Assembly (NCBI GenBank): GCA_904501935.1
Contig: CAJGDA010000010.1
Coordinates: 1 to 22,109, forward strand
DNA: 22,109 bases
Source of the DNA: an uncultured Methanobrevibacter sp.
GTDB lineage: Archaea > Methanobacteriota > Methanobacteria > Methanobacteriales > Methanobacteriaceae
Direction of reading: 5' to 3'
The notes beneath the pieces are model-generated. The model was given only the letters and a program-made list of their open reading frames with translations, did no database searches and had not been told where the DNA came from. Shown piece after piece: positions 1 through 6,828 of this stretch (positions are counted from its first letter, which is position 1; every line of letters starts with the position of its first letter). The translations under genes were made by a program, and so were the position numbers.

Positions 1-596
1 CATAAAACGGTTTGTTCACCGAATAAATCAGTTTCAGTTTCTTCTTGGAAAGTGGTTTCTAAAACACCAGCTTTAGTTAATCCACAAGCTTTTGCCATGC
101 CTAATGCAAGTTGCAATGCGTCACCGGTTGCATCTTGTTGGACCGCAACTAAACCAGGAATACCGAATCCTTCTTCATAGGTTCTTCTTACCATGGATCC
201 TGGTCCTTTTGGTGCGAACATTACAATGTTTACATCTTCATCAGGTTTGATTAATCCAAAGTGTATGTTGTAACCGTGAGAGAATGAAATAGTGTTTCCA
301 GCTTCAACATATTGTGCGATTTGTTCGTTGTAAACTTTTTCTTGGATTTCATCTGGAAGCAAAATGTGAATAATGTCAGCTTCTTTTGAAGCATCTTCAA
401 TACTTTTTACAGTCATACCGTCTTCTTTTGCTAAGTTCCAAGAACTACCATTTTCTCTTAAACCTACAATAACATTAGCTCCACTATCAGCCATATTTCT
501 AGATTGTGCTCTACCTTGGGAACCATAACCGATTACAGCAATGGTTTTTCCTTCAAGAGCATCTGTATTTACATCTGCATCGTAATACATTTTCAT
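1..596 (-). CDS. ilvC: ketol-acid reductoisomerase, C-terminus cut by window edge
   Basis: Ketol-acid reductoisomerase converts 2-acetolactate or 2-aceto-2-hydroxybutyrate to the 2,3-dihydroxy acid with NAD(P)H and Mg2+, the second common step of valine and isoleucine synthesis. About 198 residues are visible and the frame stays open to base 1, so roughly the last 40% is missing. The N-terminal Rossmann domain is clear: GYGSQG lies at residues 23-28, followed by RAQSRNM and later a SHGYNI stretch and an APKGPG stretch typical of the family. The start at 596 is preceded by GAGATGATTT; a second in-frame ATG two codons later (590) lacks this spacing. It follows the carbonic anhydrase gene by 127 bases, wide enough for its own promoter, but the order ilvB-ilvN-CA-ilvC argues for joint expression. 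Confidence 0.96.
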   Translation of the reverse strand, partial: MKMYYDADVNTDALEGKTIAVIGYGSQGRAQSRNMADSGANVIVGLRENGSSWNLAKEDGMTVKSIEDASKEADIIHILLPDEIQEKVYNEQIAQYVEAGNTISFSHGYNIHFGLIKPDEDVNIVMFAPKGPGSMVRRTYEEGFGIPGLVAVQQDATGDALQLALGMAKACGLTKAGVLETTFQEETETDLFGEQTVL

Positions 597-643
597 TTAA
601 AATCATCTCTTTGATTTTTTAATTAATTAATAAAATTAAATTA

Positions 644-658
644 GATATTTAAAATATC
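644..658 (-). promoter_or_regulatory. probable TATA region of ilvC (imperfect palindrome)
   Basis: An AT-rich imperfect palindrome, GATATTTAAAATATC on the plus strand, contains a TTTTAAATA-like box on the minus strand. It lies about 50 bases before the ilvC start, which would give a leader of 25-30 nucleotides including the ribosome binding site. It suggests ilvC has its own promoter besides read-through from ilvBN. The call rests on spacing and composition only. Confidence 0.35.
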
Positions 659-700
659 AATATATTATTATTACTTCCATATTAATAAAAGTAACTTTTT

Positions 701-708
701 AAAAAAAA
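701..708 (-). terminator. T-tract after the carbonic anhydrase gene
   Basis: Eight T residues on the minus strand begin 16 bases after the carbonic anhydrase stop. T-tracts can end archaeal transcription without a hairpin, and none is seen here. It may cause partial termination before ilvC. Confidence 0.3.
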
Positions 709-723
709 TAAGATAATAGATGA

Positions 724-1251
724 TTAGTAACCATCTACTAAAACTTTCAATTCACCAGTTACAATGTCAATTATAAGACCGTGTACCGGCACGTCTGGGA
801 TTAATGGGTGATTTTTGATTTTTTCAACAACGTTTTTAACGTTCTCTTCTTCATCTTCAAATCCACCAATCCATTCAGCCAAATCATATTTAGCAATGTC
901 TTCTTCTGCAATACCTCGAGCTATCATTTTTTCTTTTAAAGCTTCAGCATCTGCACCGGCCATACCACATTCAGTGTGACCTACAACCAAAACTTCTTCA
1001 CATCCCAAATTGTAAAGAGCTGCACCAATTGATCTGATTGCATCCTCTCCGACAATAGAGTTTCCTGCATTTCTGACAATTTTTGCATCCCCTCTTTCAA
1101 GACCTAAAGCAGGTTCAAAGAAGTCGATTAATCTACAATCCATACAGGTTAGGATAGCTAACTTTTTTTGTGCATGGTGAGACATCTCTTCGCCTTCAAA
1201 GTTTTCTACAAATTTCTTGTTGTCTTCCAAAACATTTTCTAATATAGTCAT
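724..1251 (-). CDS. beta-class carbonic anhydrase (Cab type)
   Basis: Interconverts CO2 and bicarbonate in the cytoplasm. The protein (175 residues from ATG 1251) has the beta-class zinc site: C36 in CMDCR, with the Asp38-Arg40 dyad, then H92 and C95 in GHTECGM. The stretch LERGDAKIVRNAGN, and a C-terminal VHGLIIDI stretch, match the methanogen Cab subgroup; length also fits (about 170). I prefer ATG 1251 to the upstream GTG at 1260 because GGGGTG lies 6-7 bases before 1251, and the ATG follows the ilvN stop by one base; the GTG lies inside ilvN next to that binding site. The gene sits between ilvN and ilvC and is translationally linked to ilvN. Acetolactate synthase releases CO2, a possible but unproven reason for the placement. 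Confidence 0.93.
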   Translation of the reverse strand: MTILENVLEDNKKFVENFEGEEMSHHAQKKLAILTCMDCRLIDFFEPALGLERGDAKIVRNAGNSIVGEDAIRSIGAALYNLGCEEVLVVGHTECGMAGADAEALKEKMIARGIAEEDIAKYDLAEWIGGFEDEEENVKNVVEKIKNHPLIPDVPVHGLIIDIVTGELKVLVDGY

Positions 1252-1252
1252 T

Positions 1253-1738
1253 TTATACACCCCTCGCCATTGCTGTAAGACCAGTGCGGGCTATTCTTTT
1301 AATTCCATAATTTTCTACTAAAGATATAAATGCATTAATTTTTTTCTTATCTCCTGTAAGCTCGATTACTAATGTCTCTTCTGTAACATCTAGAACCTTT
1401 GCTCTGAAAATATTAGTATATTGCATTATTTCAGCTCTTGCCTTTTCATTAGGGACATTGACCTTAACAAGGCACAATTCCCTTTTGACAGCAGTTTTAG
1501 TAATATCTTTAATCTTGATAACATCAACTAATTTATTTAGTTGCTTTATAACTTGCTCTAAACCTTTCTTATCTGCATGTACTGAGATAACCATACGAGA
1601 TAGGCCCTCAACTTCTGAGTTTCCAACAGTAATACTGTCAATATTGAATCCTCTCCTATTAAACAATCCGGCTACCTTTTGTAAAACACCCGGTTTGTCT
1701 TCAACTAATGTGGAAATAACATGGTATTCTTTATCCAT
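1253..1738 (-). CDS. ilvN: acetolactate synthase small (regulatory) subunit
   Basis: Regulatory subunit of acetolactate synthase; it activates the catalytic subunit and normally confers feedback inhibition by valine. Residues 4-75 form an ACT domain (HVISTLVEDKPGVLQKVAGL, then RRGFNIDSITVG), and residues about 80-158 form the C-terminal small-subunit domain. The length of 161 is standard. The ATG directly abuts the ilvB stop codon (TAAATG), and TGTGATT just before it serves as binding site inside the end of ilvB, so the two subunits should be translationally coupled, as expected for a fixed-ratio complex. The annotation ilvN versus ilvH is only a naming choice. Confidence 0.96.
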   Translation of the reverse strand: MDKEYHVISTLVEDKPGVLQKVAGLFNRRGFNIDSITVGNSEVEGLSRMVISVHADKKGLEQVIKQLNKLVDVIKIKDITKTAVKRELCLVKVNVPNEKARAEIMQYTNIFRAKVLDVTEETLVIELTGDKKKINAFISLVENYGIKRIARTGLTAMARGV

Positions 1739-3433
1739 TTAAATCACATCCTTTTCAAGCTTATACTCACCAATCATCTCATTAATTCCGGCTCCAGGAG
1801 GAAGCATAGGTAGAGCTTCTTCAGAGTCAATTACAACATTCAATAAAATTGGATCATTATCCTTAATTGCTTTGCTTAAAGCTTCTTTAGTTTCACCAGG
1901 TTTTGTAATCCTAACTGCATTTACACCAAAGCTTTCAGCTAATTTAACAAAGTCCGGACTGTTTCCAAGTAAAGTCTGAGAATGCCTGTTATTATATAGC
2001 AAGCTTTGCCATTGATATACCATTCCCAAAGTTCTATTTTCCAGGACTATTGCAATAACCGGTATATCATACTCGCGAACTGTAGCTAACTCTTGGCATA
2101 CCATTAAAAATCCGCCGTCACCGTTTACGGATACAACAGGGTCATCCGGGCAAGCCACTTTTGCACCAATAGCTGAAGGGAATCCGAATCCCATGGTTCC
2201 AAGCCCTCCAGATGAAATGAACTTGCGTGGCTTTTGAGTATCATAGAAATGTGCCGCCCACATCTGGTTTTGACCAACATCAGTTGTTAATATGGATTCA
2301 GGAGTTAAAACTTCTGAAATCTCTTTAATGACAGTTTGCGGTTTAAGTGGCACGTCGTCATAAGTTACTCTTGGAATCAAATCCTGTTTTCTTTGCTTGA
2401 TCATTTCAACCCATTCATTAACATCATTTGAAGTTTTATGACCTTCCAAAGTTTTATTTAATGATTCCAAAACATTTTTTGCATCCCCTACGATTGGCAA
2501 GTCAACAGGTACATTTTTACCAATTTCAGCGGGGTCAATATCAATATGAATAACTTTTGTATCAGGCACAAAACTGTCTAATCTCCCAGTAGTTCTGTCT
2601 GAAAATCTTACACCAATAGCTATTAATAAGTCAGCTTCATTAACTGAATCGTTTGAAACTTTTCTTCCATGCATACCAAGCATGCCTAATGCCAATTCAT
2701 CGGTTTCATCAATCGCTCCCTTACCTAAAAGTGAAGTCATTACAGGAGCCTTGATAGTATGCGCAAGTTTATTTAGCTCACAACATGCATTAGAGATAAT
2801 AACACCTGCACCAGCTAATATAATAGGCCTTTTAGCTTCTTTTATTAAATTACAAGCTTTTTTGATTTGCCTGATGTTACCTTTAGTAGTTGGATTATAT
2901 CCAGGTGTTTCGATTAAAGAATCGTCAAATTTAGTAAGTTCCCCTTCCTGAACTTCCTTTGGAACATCTATTACAATTGGACCTGGCCTTCCACTTGAAG
3001 CAATTTCAAAACTTGATTTAATCATTGAAGGTATTAAATCAGGGTCTTTTGGCTGATAGCTATGTTTAACAATAGGCATAGTTATCCCAATAATATCCGC
3101 TTCTTGGAATGCATCATTACCAATTAAATGAGTTGGAACTTGTCCAGTAATAGCTATAATTGGAGAAGAATCCATGTATGCAGTAGCAATACCGGTTACA
3201 AGATTAGTTGCACCTGGACCTGAAGTTGCCAAACACACACCCACACGACCAGATGCCCTTGCATATCCGTCAGCTGCATGAGCTGCGCACTGTTCGTGTC
3301 TAACCAATATATGATCCATGTCTGAATCATATAACATGTCGTAGAATGGTATGGTTTGTCCGCCAGGATAACCAAATATTGTCTTTACCCCCATATTCTT
3401 GAGGGATTCAATTATCGCTTCTCCGCCTCTCAT
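1739..3433 (-). CDS. ilvB: acetolactate synthase large (catalytic) subunit
   Basis: Thiamine diphosphate enzyme that condenses two pyruvates, or pyruvate and 2-oxobutanoate, with loss of CO2: first common step of branched-chain amino acid synthesis. From ATG 3433 the protein has 564 residues, the usual length. It shows the N-terminal pyrimidine-binding domain with the catalytic glutamate E47 in RHEQ, a central domain with the family stretch RFSDRTTG, and a C-terminal domain with the ThDP motif beginning GDGGF. The frame is open 50 codons further upstream, but that extension is hydrophobic, unlike the family, and runs into the divergent gene; MRGGEAI is the normal N-terminus, and AAAGG lies before it. 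First gene of the ilvB-ilvN-CA-ilvC group. Confidence 0.96.
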   Translation of the reverse strand: MRGGEAIIESLKNMGVKTIFGYPGGQTIPFYDMLYDSDMDHILVRHEQCAAHAADGYARASGRVGVCLATSGPGATNLVTGIATAYMDSSPIIAITGQVPTHLIGNDAFQEADIIGITMPIVKHSYQPKDPDLIPSMIKSSFEIASSGRPGPIVIDVPKEVQEGELTKFDDSLIETPGYNPTTKGNIRQIKKACNLIKEAKRPIILAGAGVIISNACCELNKLAHTIKAPVMTSLLGKGAIDETDELALGMLGMHGRKVSNDSVNEADLLIAIGVRFSDRTTGRLDSFVPDTKVIHIDIDPAEIGKNVPVDLPIVGDAKNVLESLNKTLEGHKTSNDVNEWVEMIKQRKQDLIPRVTYDDVPLKPQTVIKEISEVLTPESILTTDVGQNQMWAAHFYDTQKPRKFISSGGLGTMGFGFPSAIGAKVACPDDPVVSVNGDGGFLMVCQELATVREYDIPVIAIVLENRTLGMVYQWQSLLYNNRHSQTLLGNSPDFVKLAESFGVNAVRITKPGETKEALSKAIKDNDPILLNVVIDSEEALPMLPPGAGINEMIGEYKLEKDVI

Positions 3434-3479
3434 TTTCAAAACCTTTATATTTATTATACATTTACTTATGTATGCAAAA

Positions 3480-3490
3480 ATATATATAAT
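3480..3490. promoter_or_regulatory. symmetric TATA region shared by ilvB and the divergent small operon
   Basis: The 97-base gap between ilvB (ATG 3433, minus) and the DUF2085 gene (ATG 3531, plus) holds one strong TATA-like run, ATATATATAAT, readable in both directions. It lies 47 bases before ilvB and about 45 bases before the plus-strand gene, giving leaders of about 20-25 nucleotides either way. One TATA region may therefore serve both directions, or two overlapping boxes compete. A nearby ATTATTGAAATAAT (3489-3502) is a short inverted repeat that could be an operator. Confidence 0.45.
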
Positions 3491-3530
3491 TATTGAAATA
3501 ATATTAGTGTACTTAACTTGTGTTGATAAC

Positions 3531-3863
3531 ATGGAACTATCAAAATATATATGCCACAGAAAACCGGAGAGAAGCTTCTTCATTAAAGACCATCAATTTC
3601 CAGTTTGTGCAAGATGTACTGGATTTTATACTGGTTTAGCAACATATTTGATTCTGAATAACTTCTATACACATAGCTATGACCTTAATATGCTATTAAT
3701 CTCCATGGTTCTGATGATACCTGTGGCCATTGACGGTTTGACACAATATTTCGGCCCAAGAGAAAGCACAAACAACTTGAGATTTGTTACAGGATTTATC
3801 GGCGGAATTGGTTTAATAATATTTTTAAAAATAATCATAAGGTGGATTTTAAATGTATTGTAG
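3531..3863 (+). CDS. DUF2085 family membrane protein
   Basis: Predicted membrane protein of 110 residues with the DUF2085 signature: CHRKPERSFF near residue 8, then FPVCARCTGFYTGL around residues 23-36. The conserved cysteines and histidine look like a metal- or thiol-binding site next to the membrane. Three hydrophobic segments follow, at about 30-45, 53-70 and 88-108, with the family sequence IDGLTQYFGPRES between the last two. The role of the family is unknown. The frame is open upstream to 3399 but that part overlaps the ilvB promoter and start; GTTGATAAC precedes ATG 3531. It overlaps the zinc-ribbon gene by 11 bases, so the two are probably one operon. Confidence 0.85.
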   Translation: MELSKYICHRKPERSFFIKDHQFPVCARCTGFYTGLATYLILNNFYTHSYDLNMLLISMVLMIPVAIDGLTQYFGPRESTNNLRFVTGFIGGIGLIIFLKIIIRWILNVL

Positions 3864-4098
3864 ATATTGCGGTGAAAAAAATCCAGAAGAAGCCGTGTTT
3901 TGTAAAAACTGCGGTAAAAGACTAAAAGAAGAAGTTAAAAAGCCAGAAGTGATTGAAAAACCTAAAACTGATCAGAATAATTATCAGCAAAGCAGCACTA
4001 CAACAAGTAGTACTACTAACAATAATTCAGATTGGATTAGTTGCTGCTTGTGTTTAATTGCAATTTTCATCATATTTGCAATAATAGGATCATTTTAA
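3853..4098 (+). CDS. zinc-ribbon protein with C-terminal membrane anchor
   Basis: An 81-residue protein. Residues 1-24 are a compact zinc ribbon (CRYC ... CKNC, cysteines 3, 6, 17, 20). A charged, then Ser/Thr/Asn/Gln-rich linker spans about 25-60, and a single hydrophobic segment with a CCLC start lies at about 61-80, ending near the C-terminus. This architecture is common in methanogens and no specific function is known. It would hang the ribbon on the cytoplasmic face of the membrane (inference). The ATG lies inside the end of the DUF2085 gene in another frame (11-base overlap), pointing to coupled translation and perhaps a joint function. Confidence 0.82.
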   Translation: MYCRYCGEKNPEEAVFCKNCGKRLKEEVKKPEVIEKPKTDQNNYQQSSTTTSSTTNNNSDWISCCLCLIAIFIIFAIIGSF

Positions 4099-4103
4099 AA
4101 AAA
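4097..4103 (-). terminator. T-tract after argF
   Basis: Seven T residues on the minus strand begin 21 bases after the argF stop, between the convergent ends of argF and the zinc-ribbon gene. No convincing hairpin accompanies them. Confidence 0.25.
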
Positions 4104-4123
4104 TTATTTAGTGTTTTAAAACT

Positions 4124-5032
4124 CTAATCTTTCATGTAATAATACAAAACAGCTTTTTGGGCATGCATTCTGTTTTCCGCTTCATCATAAATAACAGATT
4201 GAGGTCCATCAATAACATCTGCAGTTACTTCTTGGCCCCTAATTGCAGGCAAACAGTGCATAAATATTGCTCCATCATTAGCTAAAGCCATTAAATCAGC
4301 ATTAACCTGAAATGGTGCAAAATCTATTTTTCTTTGAGCTGATTCAGCCTCGTCACCCATACTTACCCAAACATCAGTGTATACGACATCGACATTTTCA
4401 AGAGCAACGCCAATATCATCAGTTACAGTAATTTCTGTCTTGTTTTCCTGTGCATATTCTTTTGCGGTCTTTAATATTTCTTCCGCAGGTTCATAACCCT
4501 TAGGGCAAGCTACAGAGATATCCATTCCTAAAAGTGGAGCGATTAATAAAAGGGAATTGCAAACATTGTTTCCATCACCGACAAAGCAGATTTTTTTGCC
4601 TTCCCAGTCACCTAAATGTTCTTTGATAGTCAACATGTCGGCTAATGATTGACAAGGATGTTCAAAATCAGTTAATCCACTAATGACAGGGACATCAGAA
4701 TATTTGGATAGTTCTTCAACATCTGAATGTTTCTTAGCACGAATCATTATTCCATCAACGAAACGGCTCAAAACCTTTGCAGTATCTGAAATTGGTTCCC
4801 CTCTACCCATCTGCAAATCATTAGAAGATAAAAAAATCGCCCTTCCACCTAACTGATGCATTCCAACATCAAAAGAAAGTCTGGTTCTTGTTGATGACTT
4901 TTCAAAAATCATCGCTAATGTCTTGCCTTCGAGAGGTTTTTCCTCCATTTCACCTGCTTTAATTTTACTTGCCAACTCCAGAATGAATTTAACATCATCC
5001 TTAATATCACTAATAGATAATAGACTACCCAT
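4124..5032 (-). CDS. argF: ornithine carbamoyltransferase
   Basis: Forms citrulline from ornithine and carbamoyl phosphate in arginine synthesis. The 302-residue protein carries the carbamoyl phosphate loop SSTRTR at 46-51, HPCQ at 125-128, the ornithine-specific SMG motif at 224-226, and the catalytic HCLP at 259-262. The SMG and HCLP motifs separate it from aspartate carbamoyltransferase. Length is normal for the family (300-310). GGGGATT precedes ATG 5032 at proper spacing. It appears to be a single-gene unit with its own promoter; no other arginine gene is in the window. Confidence 0.96.
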   Translation of the reverse strand: MGSLLSISDIKDDVKFILELASKIKAGEMEEKPLEGKTLAMIFEKSSTRTRLSFDVGMHQLGGRAIFLSSNDLQMGRGEPISDTAKVLSRFVDGIMIRAKKHSDVEELSKYSDVPVISGLTDFEHPCQSLADMLTIKEHLGDWEGKKICFVGDGNNVCNSLLLIAPLLGMDISVACPKGYEPAEEILKTAKEYAQENKTEITVTDDIGVALENVDVVYTDVWVSMGDEAESAQRKIDFAPFQVNADLMALANDGAIFMHCLPAIRGQEVTADVIDGPQSVIYDEAENRMHAQKAVLYYYMKD

Positions 5033-5071
5033 AAAATCCCCTTTATAATAATAGAAAAATAAATATTTTTT

Positions 5072-5083
5072 ATTTATATATAT
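5072..5083 (-). promoter_or_regulatory. TATA box of argF
   Basis: The minus strand reads TATATATAAATA about 45 bases before the argF start, giving a leader of roughly 20-25 nucleotides with the GGGGATT binding site. Together with the doubtful small ORF (5093-5251) this accounts for the 325-base gap 5033-5357. Confidence 0.45.
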
Positions 5084-5092
5084 TAAATTTTT

Positions 5093-5251
5093 CTATAATT
5101 TCATTTTAAATTTAATATCACGAATTGTGGAGACTACTGGAACAAGCAAGAATTGATATATGAAATTGCTTGATAGATGGAAGTCTAAGAGATTTACAAT
5201 GATTGTTAAAACCCATATGATAATATAATGTCTTTCATCATGGCAAGGCAT
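5093..5251 (-). CDS. possible small membrane protein, doubtful
   Basis: This ORF lies in the gap between purD and argF. From ATG 5251 it gives 52 residues starting MPCHDERHY, with two hydrophobic stretches at about 9-21 and 30-44 and a basic tail (IKFKMKL). The frame is open to a TTG at 5305, directly after two stop codons. GAGG lies only two bases before ATG 5251, a poor spacing, and neither start has a good binding site. The alternation of charged and hydrophobic segments looks like a real small membrane protein, but I do not recognise a family. It may be a remnant or chance. Confidence 0.25.
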   Translation of the reverse strand: MPCHDERHYIIIWVLTIIVNLLDFHLSSNFIYQFLLVPVVSTIRDIKFKMKL

Positions 5252-5342
5252 TGCCTCAAGAAAACATCTGGGATAGCATAATAATACATTAACAAAAGAA
5301 TGCAATTATTAAAATATATTTAATCCGAATAATGCTTCGAAT

Positions 5343-5372
5343 AAAAAAAAAAGAAATTTAGTTTAAAATTTC
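5343..5372 (-). terminator. hairpin and T-tract terminator of purD, overlapping its stop codon
   Basis: A 7-base-pair stem, GAAATTT / AAATTTC with a 6-base loop (5353-5372), is followed on the minus strand by ten T residues (5343-5352). The stem includes the purD stop codon at 5358-5360. Confidence 0.6.
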
Positions 5373-6668
5373 TTTCATATGTTCAATACGTTTGTTTACA
5401 AGTTCGGTTGTGCCCACATCTCTTCTGTGGTAAACATTACCTTTTACGAACTCGCATGCCTTTTCAGCTATCTTTTCAGCTTCTTCGATGGATTCCCCAC
5501 TAGCTACAATGCCTAATGCCCTTGAACCGGACAAGTGAATTCCATCATCCTCTTGACTTACGGCTGCATAAAATACCTTAGCACCTAGCTCTTCAATAGC
5601 TTCCTCATCAACTTCAATCAATTCACCGGCATGTTCAGTTTCAGGATATCCGTCAGGCACTATGTATTTGCATACGCTGGCCTTGTCTTCAAATTCCGCC
5701 TTATCCAAGTTGCCGTCAACAATAGCTTGACAGATATCAACCAATGGAGTTTTAAGCAAAGGCAAGACATTCATTGCTTCCGGATCTCCGAATCTTGCAT
5801 TGTATTCTATGAGTCTTGGTCCATCAGCAGTCAACATGAATTGGCCATATAGAATACCTTTGTAAGGTTCAGCCTCTTTTGCAATAGCCTTTAAAGTAGC
5901 TTGCATGATTTCAACTGCCTTATCATAATCTTCCTGGGTTAAGAATGGCAATAGGCCTCCAACATCAGAGTATGATCCCATACCCCCTGTGATTGCGCCA
6001 ACATCTCCCTCAAATGCATGAGGATGGTCTTGTGCTGCAGGCATTGGAGCTAAGTGTTCGCCGTCACAAAATGCTTGGATAGTAAATTCTTCGCCTATCA
6101 ATCTTTCTTCAATGATTACTTGAGCAAATCCACCCATTTCATTATCAATTACTTCGCATGAGTACTCTTTTGCCTCTTCATTGTCTTTTAAGTGGTCACC
6201 TACAATTTTAACTCCCTTACCTCCTGTTAAACCGACAGGCTTTACAACAACATCACGGTCAAATTCGTCTAGGAATTTTGAAACATCATCGGAGTTGTCA
6301 AATACCTTGTAAACGAGTGACCCTTCGATTTCATAATCTTCAAAGAGTTTTCTCATAAATGACTTATCAGTTTCAATTCTTGCTGCACTTTGAGTTGGTC
6401 CGACACAGCTGATTCCATTTTTTTGAAGCTCATCCACAATTCCTTTTCCAAGAGGAGCTTCAGGACCAATAAAAGCAATGTCAATTTCATTTTCTACAGC
6501 ATATTCTGCTACTTTTTCAACTTCCCCTTCATTTCCTTGCTTGAATTCAGCAATTTTAGACATTCCAGGATTTATTTTACTCATGTAACAGTATAATTCA
6601 ACATCATCCTTAAGTGCATCAGCAATAGCATGTTCACGAGCACCAGTTCCAACAACTAAAACTTTCAT
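5358..6668 (-). CDS. purD: phosphoribosylamine-glycine ligase (GAR synthetase)
   Basis: ATP-dependent ligase joining glycine to 5-phosphoribosylamine, second step of purine synthesis. The 436-residue protein has the N-terminal domain beginning MKVLVVGTGAREHA (the usual GGREHA appears as GAREHA), a central ATP-grasp fold with the stretch PVGLTGGKGVK around residue 140, and YNARFGDPE near residue 290, the metal/ATP-binding signature. Length is standard and no domain is missing. GGAGAAGTTATC precedes the ATG. It is divergent from the exporter operon and no other purine gene is adjacent. Confidence 0.96.
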   Translation of the reverse strand: MKVLVVGTGAREHAIADALKDDVELYCYMSKINPGMSKIAEFKQGNEGEVEKVAEYAVENEIDIAFIGPEAPLGKGIVDELQKNGISCVGPTQSAARIETDKSFMRKLFEDYEIEGSLVYKVFDNSDDVSKFLDEFDRDVVVKPVGLTGGKGVKIVGDHLKDNEEAKEYSCEVIDNEMGGFAQVIIEERLIGEEFTIQAFCDGEHLAPMPAAQDHPHAFEGDVGAITGGMGSYSDVGGLLPFLTQEDYDKAVEIMQATLKAIAKEAEPYKGILYGQFMLTADGPRLIEYNARFGDPEAMNVLPLLKTPLVDICQAIVDGNLDKAEFEDKASVCKYIVPDGYPETEHAGELIEVDEEAIEELGAKVFYAAVSQEDDGIHLSGSRALGIVASGESIEEAEKIAEKACEFVKGNVYHRRDVGTTELVNKRIEHMKEILN

Positions 6669-6769
6669 GATAACTTCTCCTTAGTTATTATATACTTTTA
6701 AATAATATTTAAAATGTTTTAATAAAATTAAATATTTAATTTTTAAAATTTTTTCATTATTTCAAAATC

Positions 6770-6777
6770 TTTAAATA
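6770..6777 (+). promoter_or_regulatory. TATA box of the exporter operon
   Basis: TTTAAATA preceded by the A-rich CAAAATC (a possible BRE) lies about 55 bases before ATG 6829. Transcription would start near 6800, between the two palindromic repeats described next. Confidence 0.5.
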
Positions 6778-6783
6778 CTAACA

Positions 6784-6819
6784 CTTGCATATACAAGAGT
6801 ATAGTTGCATATGCAAGAG
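6784..6819 (+). promoter_or_regulatory. twin palindromic operator, probably for the MarR-type regulator
   Basis: Two copies of a 15-base element, TTGCATATRCAAGAG, lie at 6785-6799 and 6805-6819, exactly 20 bases apart, with 14 of 15 bases identical. Each has a palindromic core: CTTGCATATACAAG (one mismatched pair) and TTGCATATGCAA (perfect 12). They lie just after the TATA box and across the expected transcription start, where a bound repressor would block initiation. The 20-base period places both sites on the same helix face. The operon's own MarR-type protein is the natural candidate to bind here (inference). Confidence 0.65.
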
Positions 6820-6828
6820 AGGTACATT

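Noticed and set aside
3399..3530. 44-codon upstream extension of the DUF2085 gene
   Set aside because: It overlaps the ilvB start and promoter; the conserved region begins just after ATG 3531.
3434..3583. 50-codon N-terminal extension of ilvB in the same frame
   Set aside because: Hydrophobic, unlike the IlvB family, covers the divergent promoter and the start of the DUF2085 gene; MRGGEAI at 3433 is the family-type N-terminus and AAAGG precedes it.
5093..5305. Pmp3/YqaE-type small membrane protein
   Set aside because: Size and hydrophobic pattern are loosely similar, but the conserved proline pair and the PG-hydrophobic-HA segment of that family are missing.
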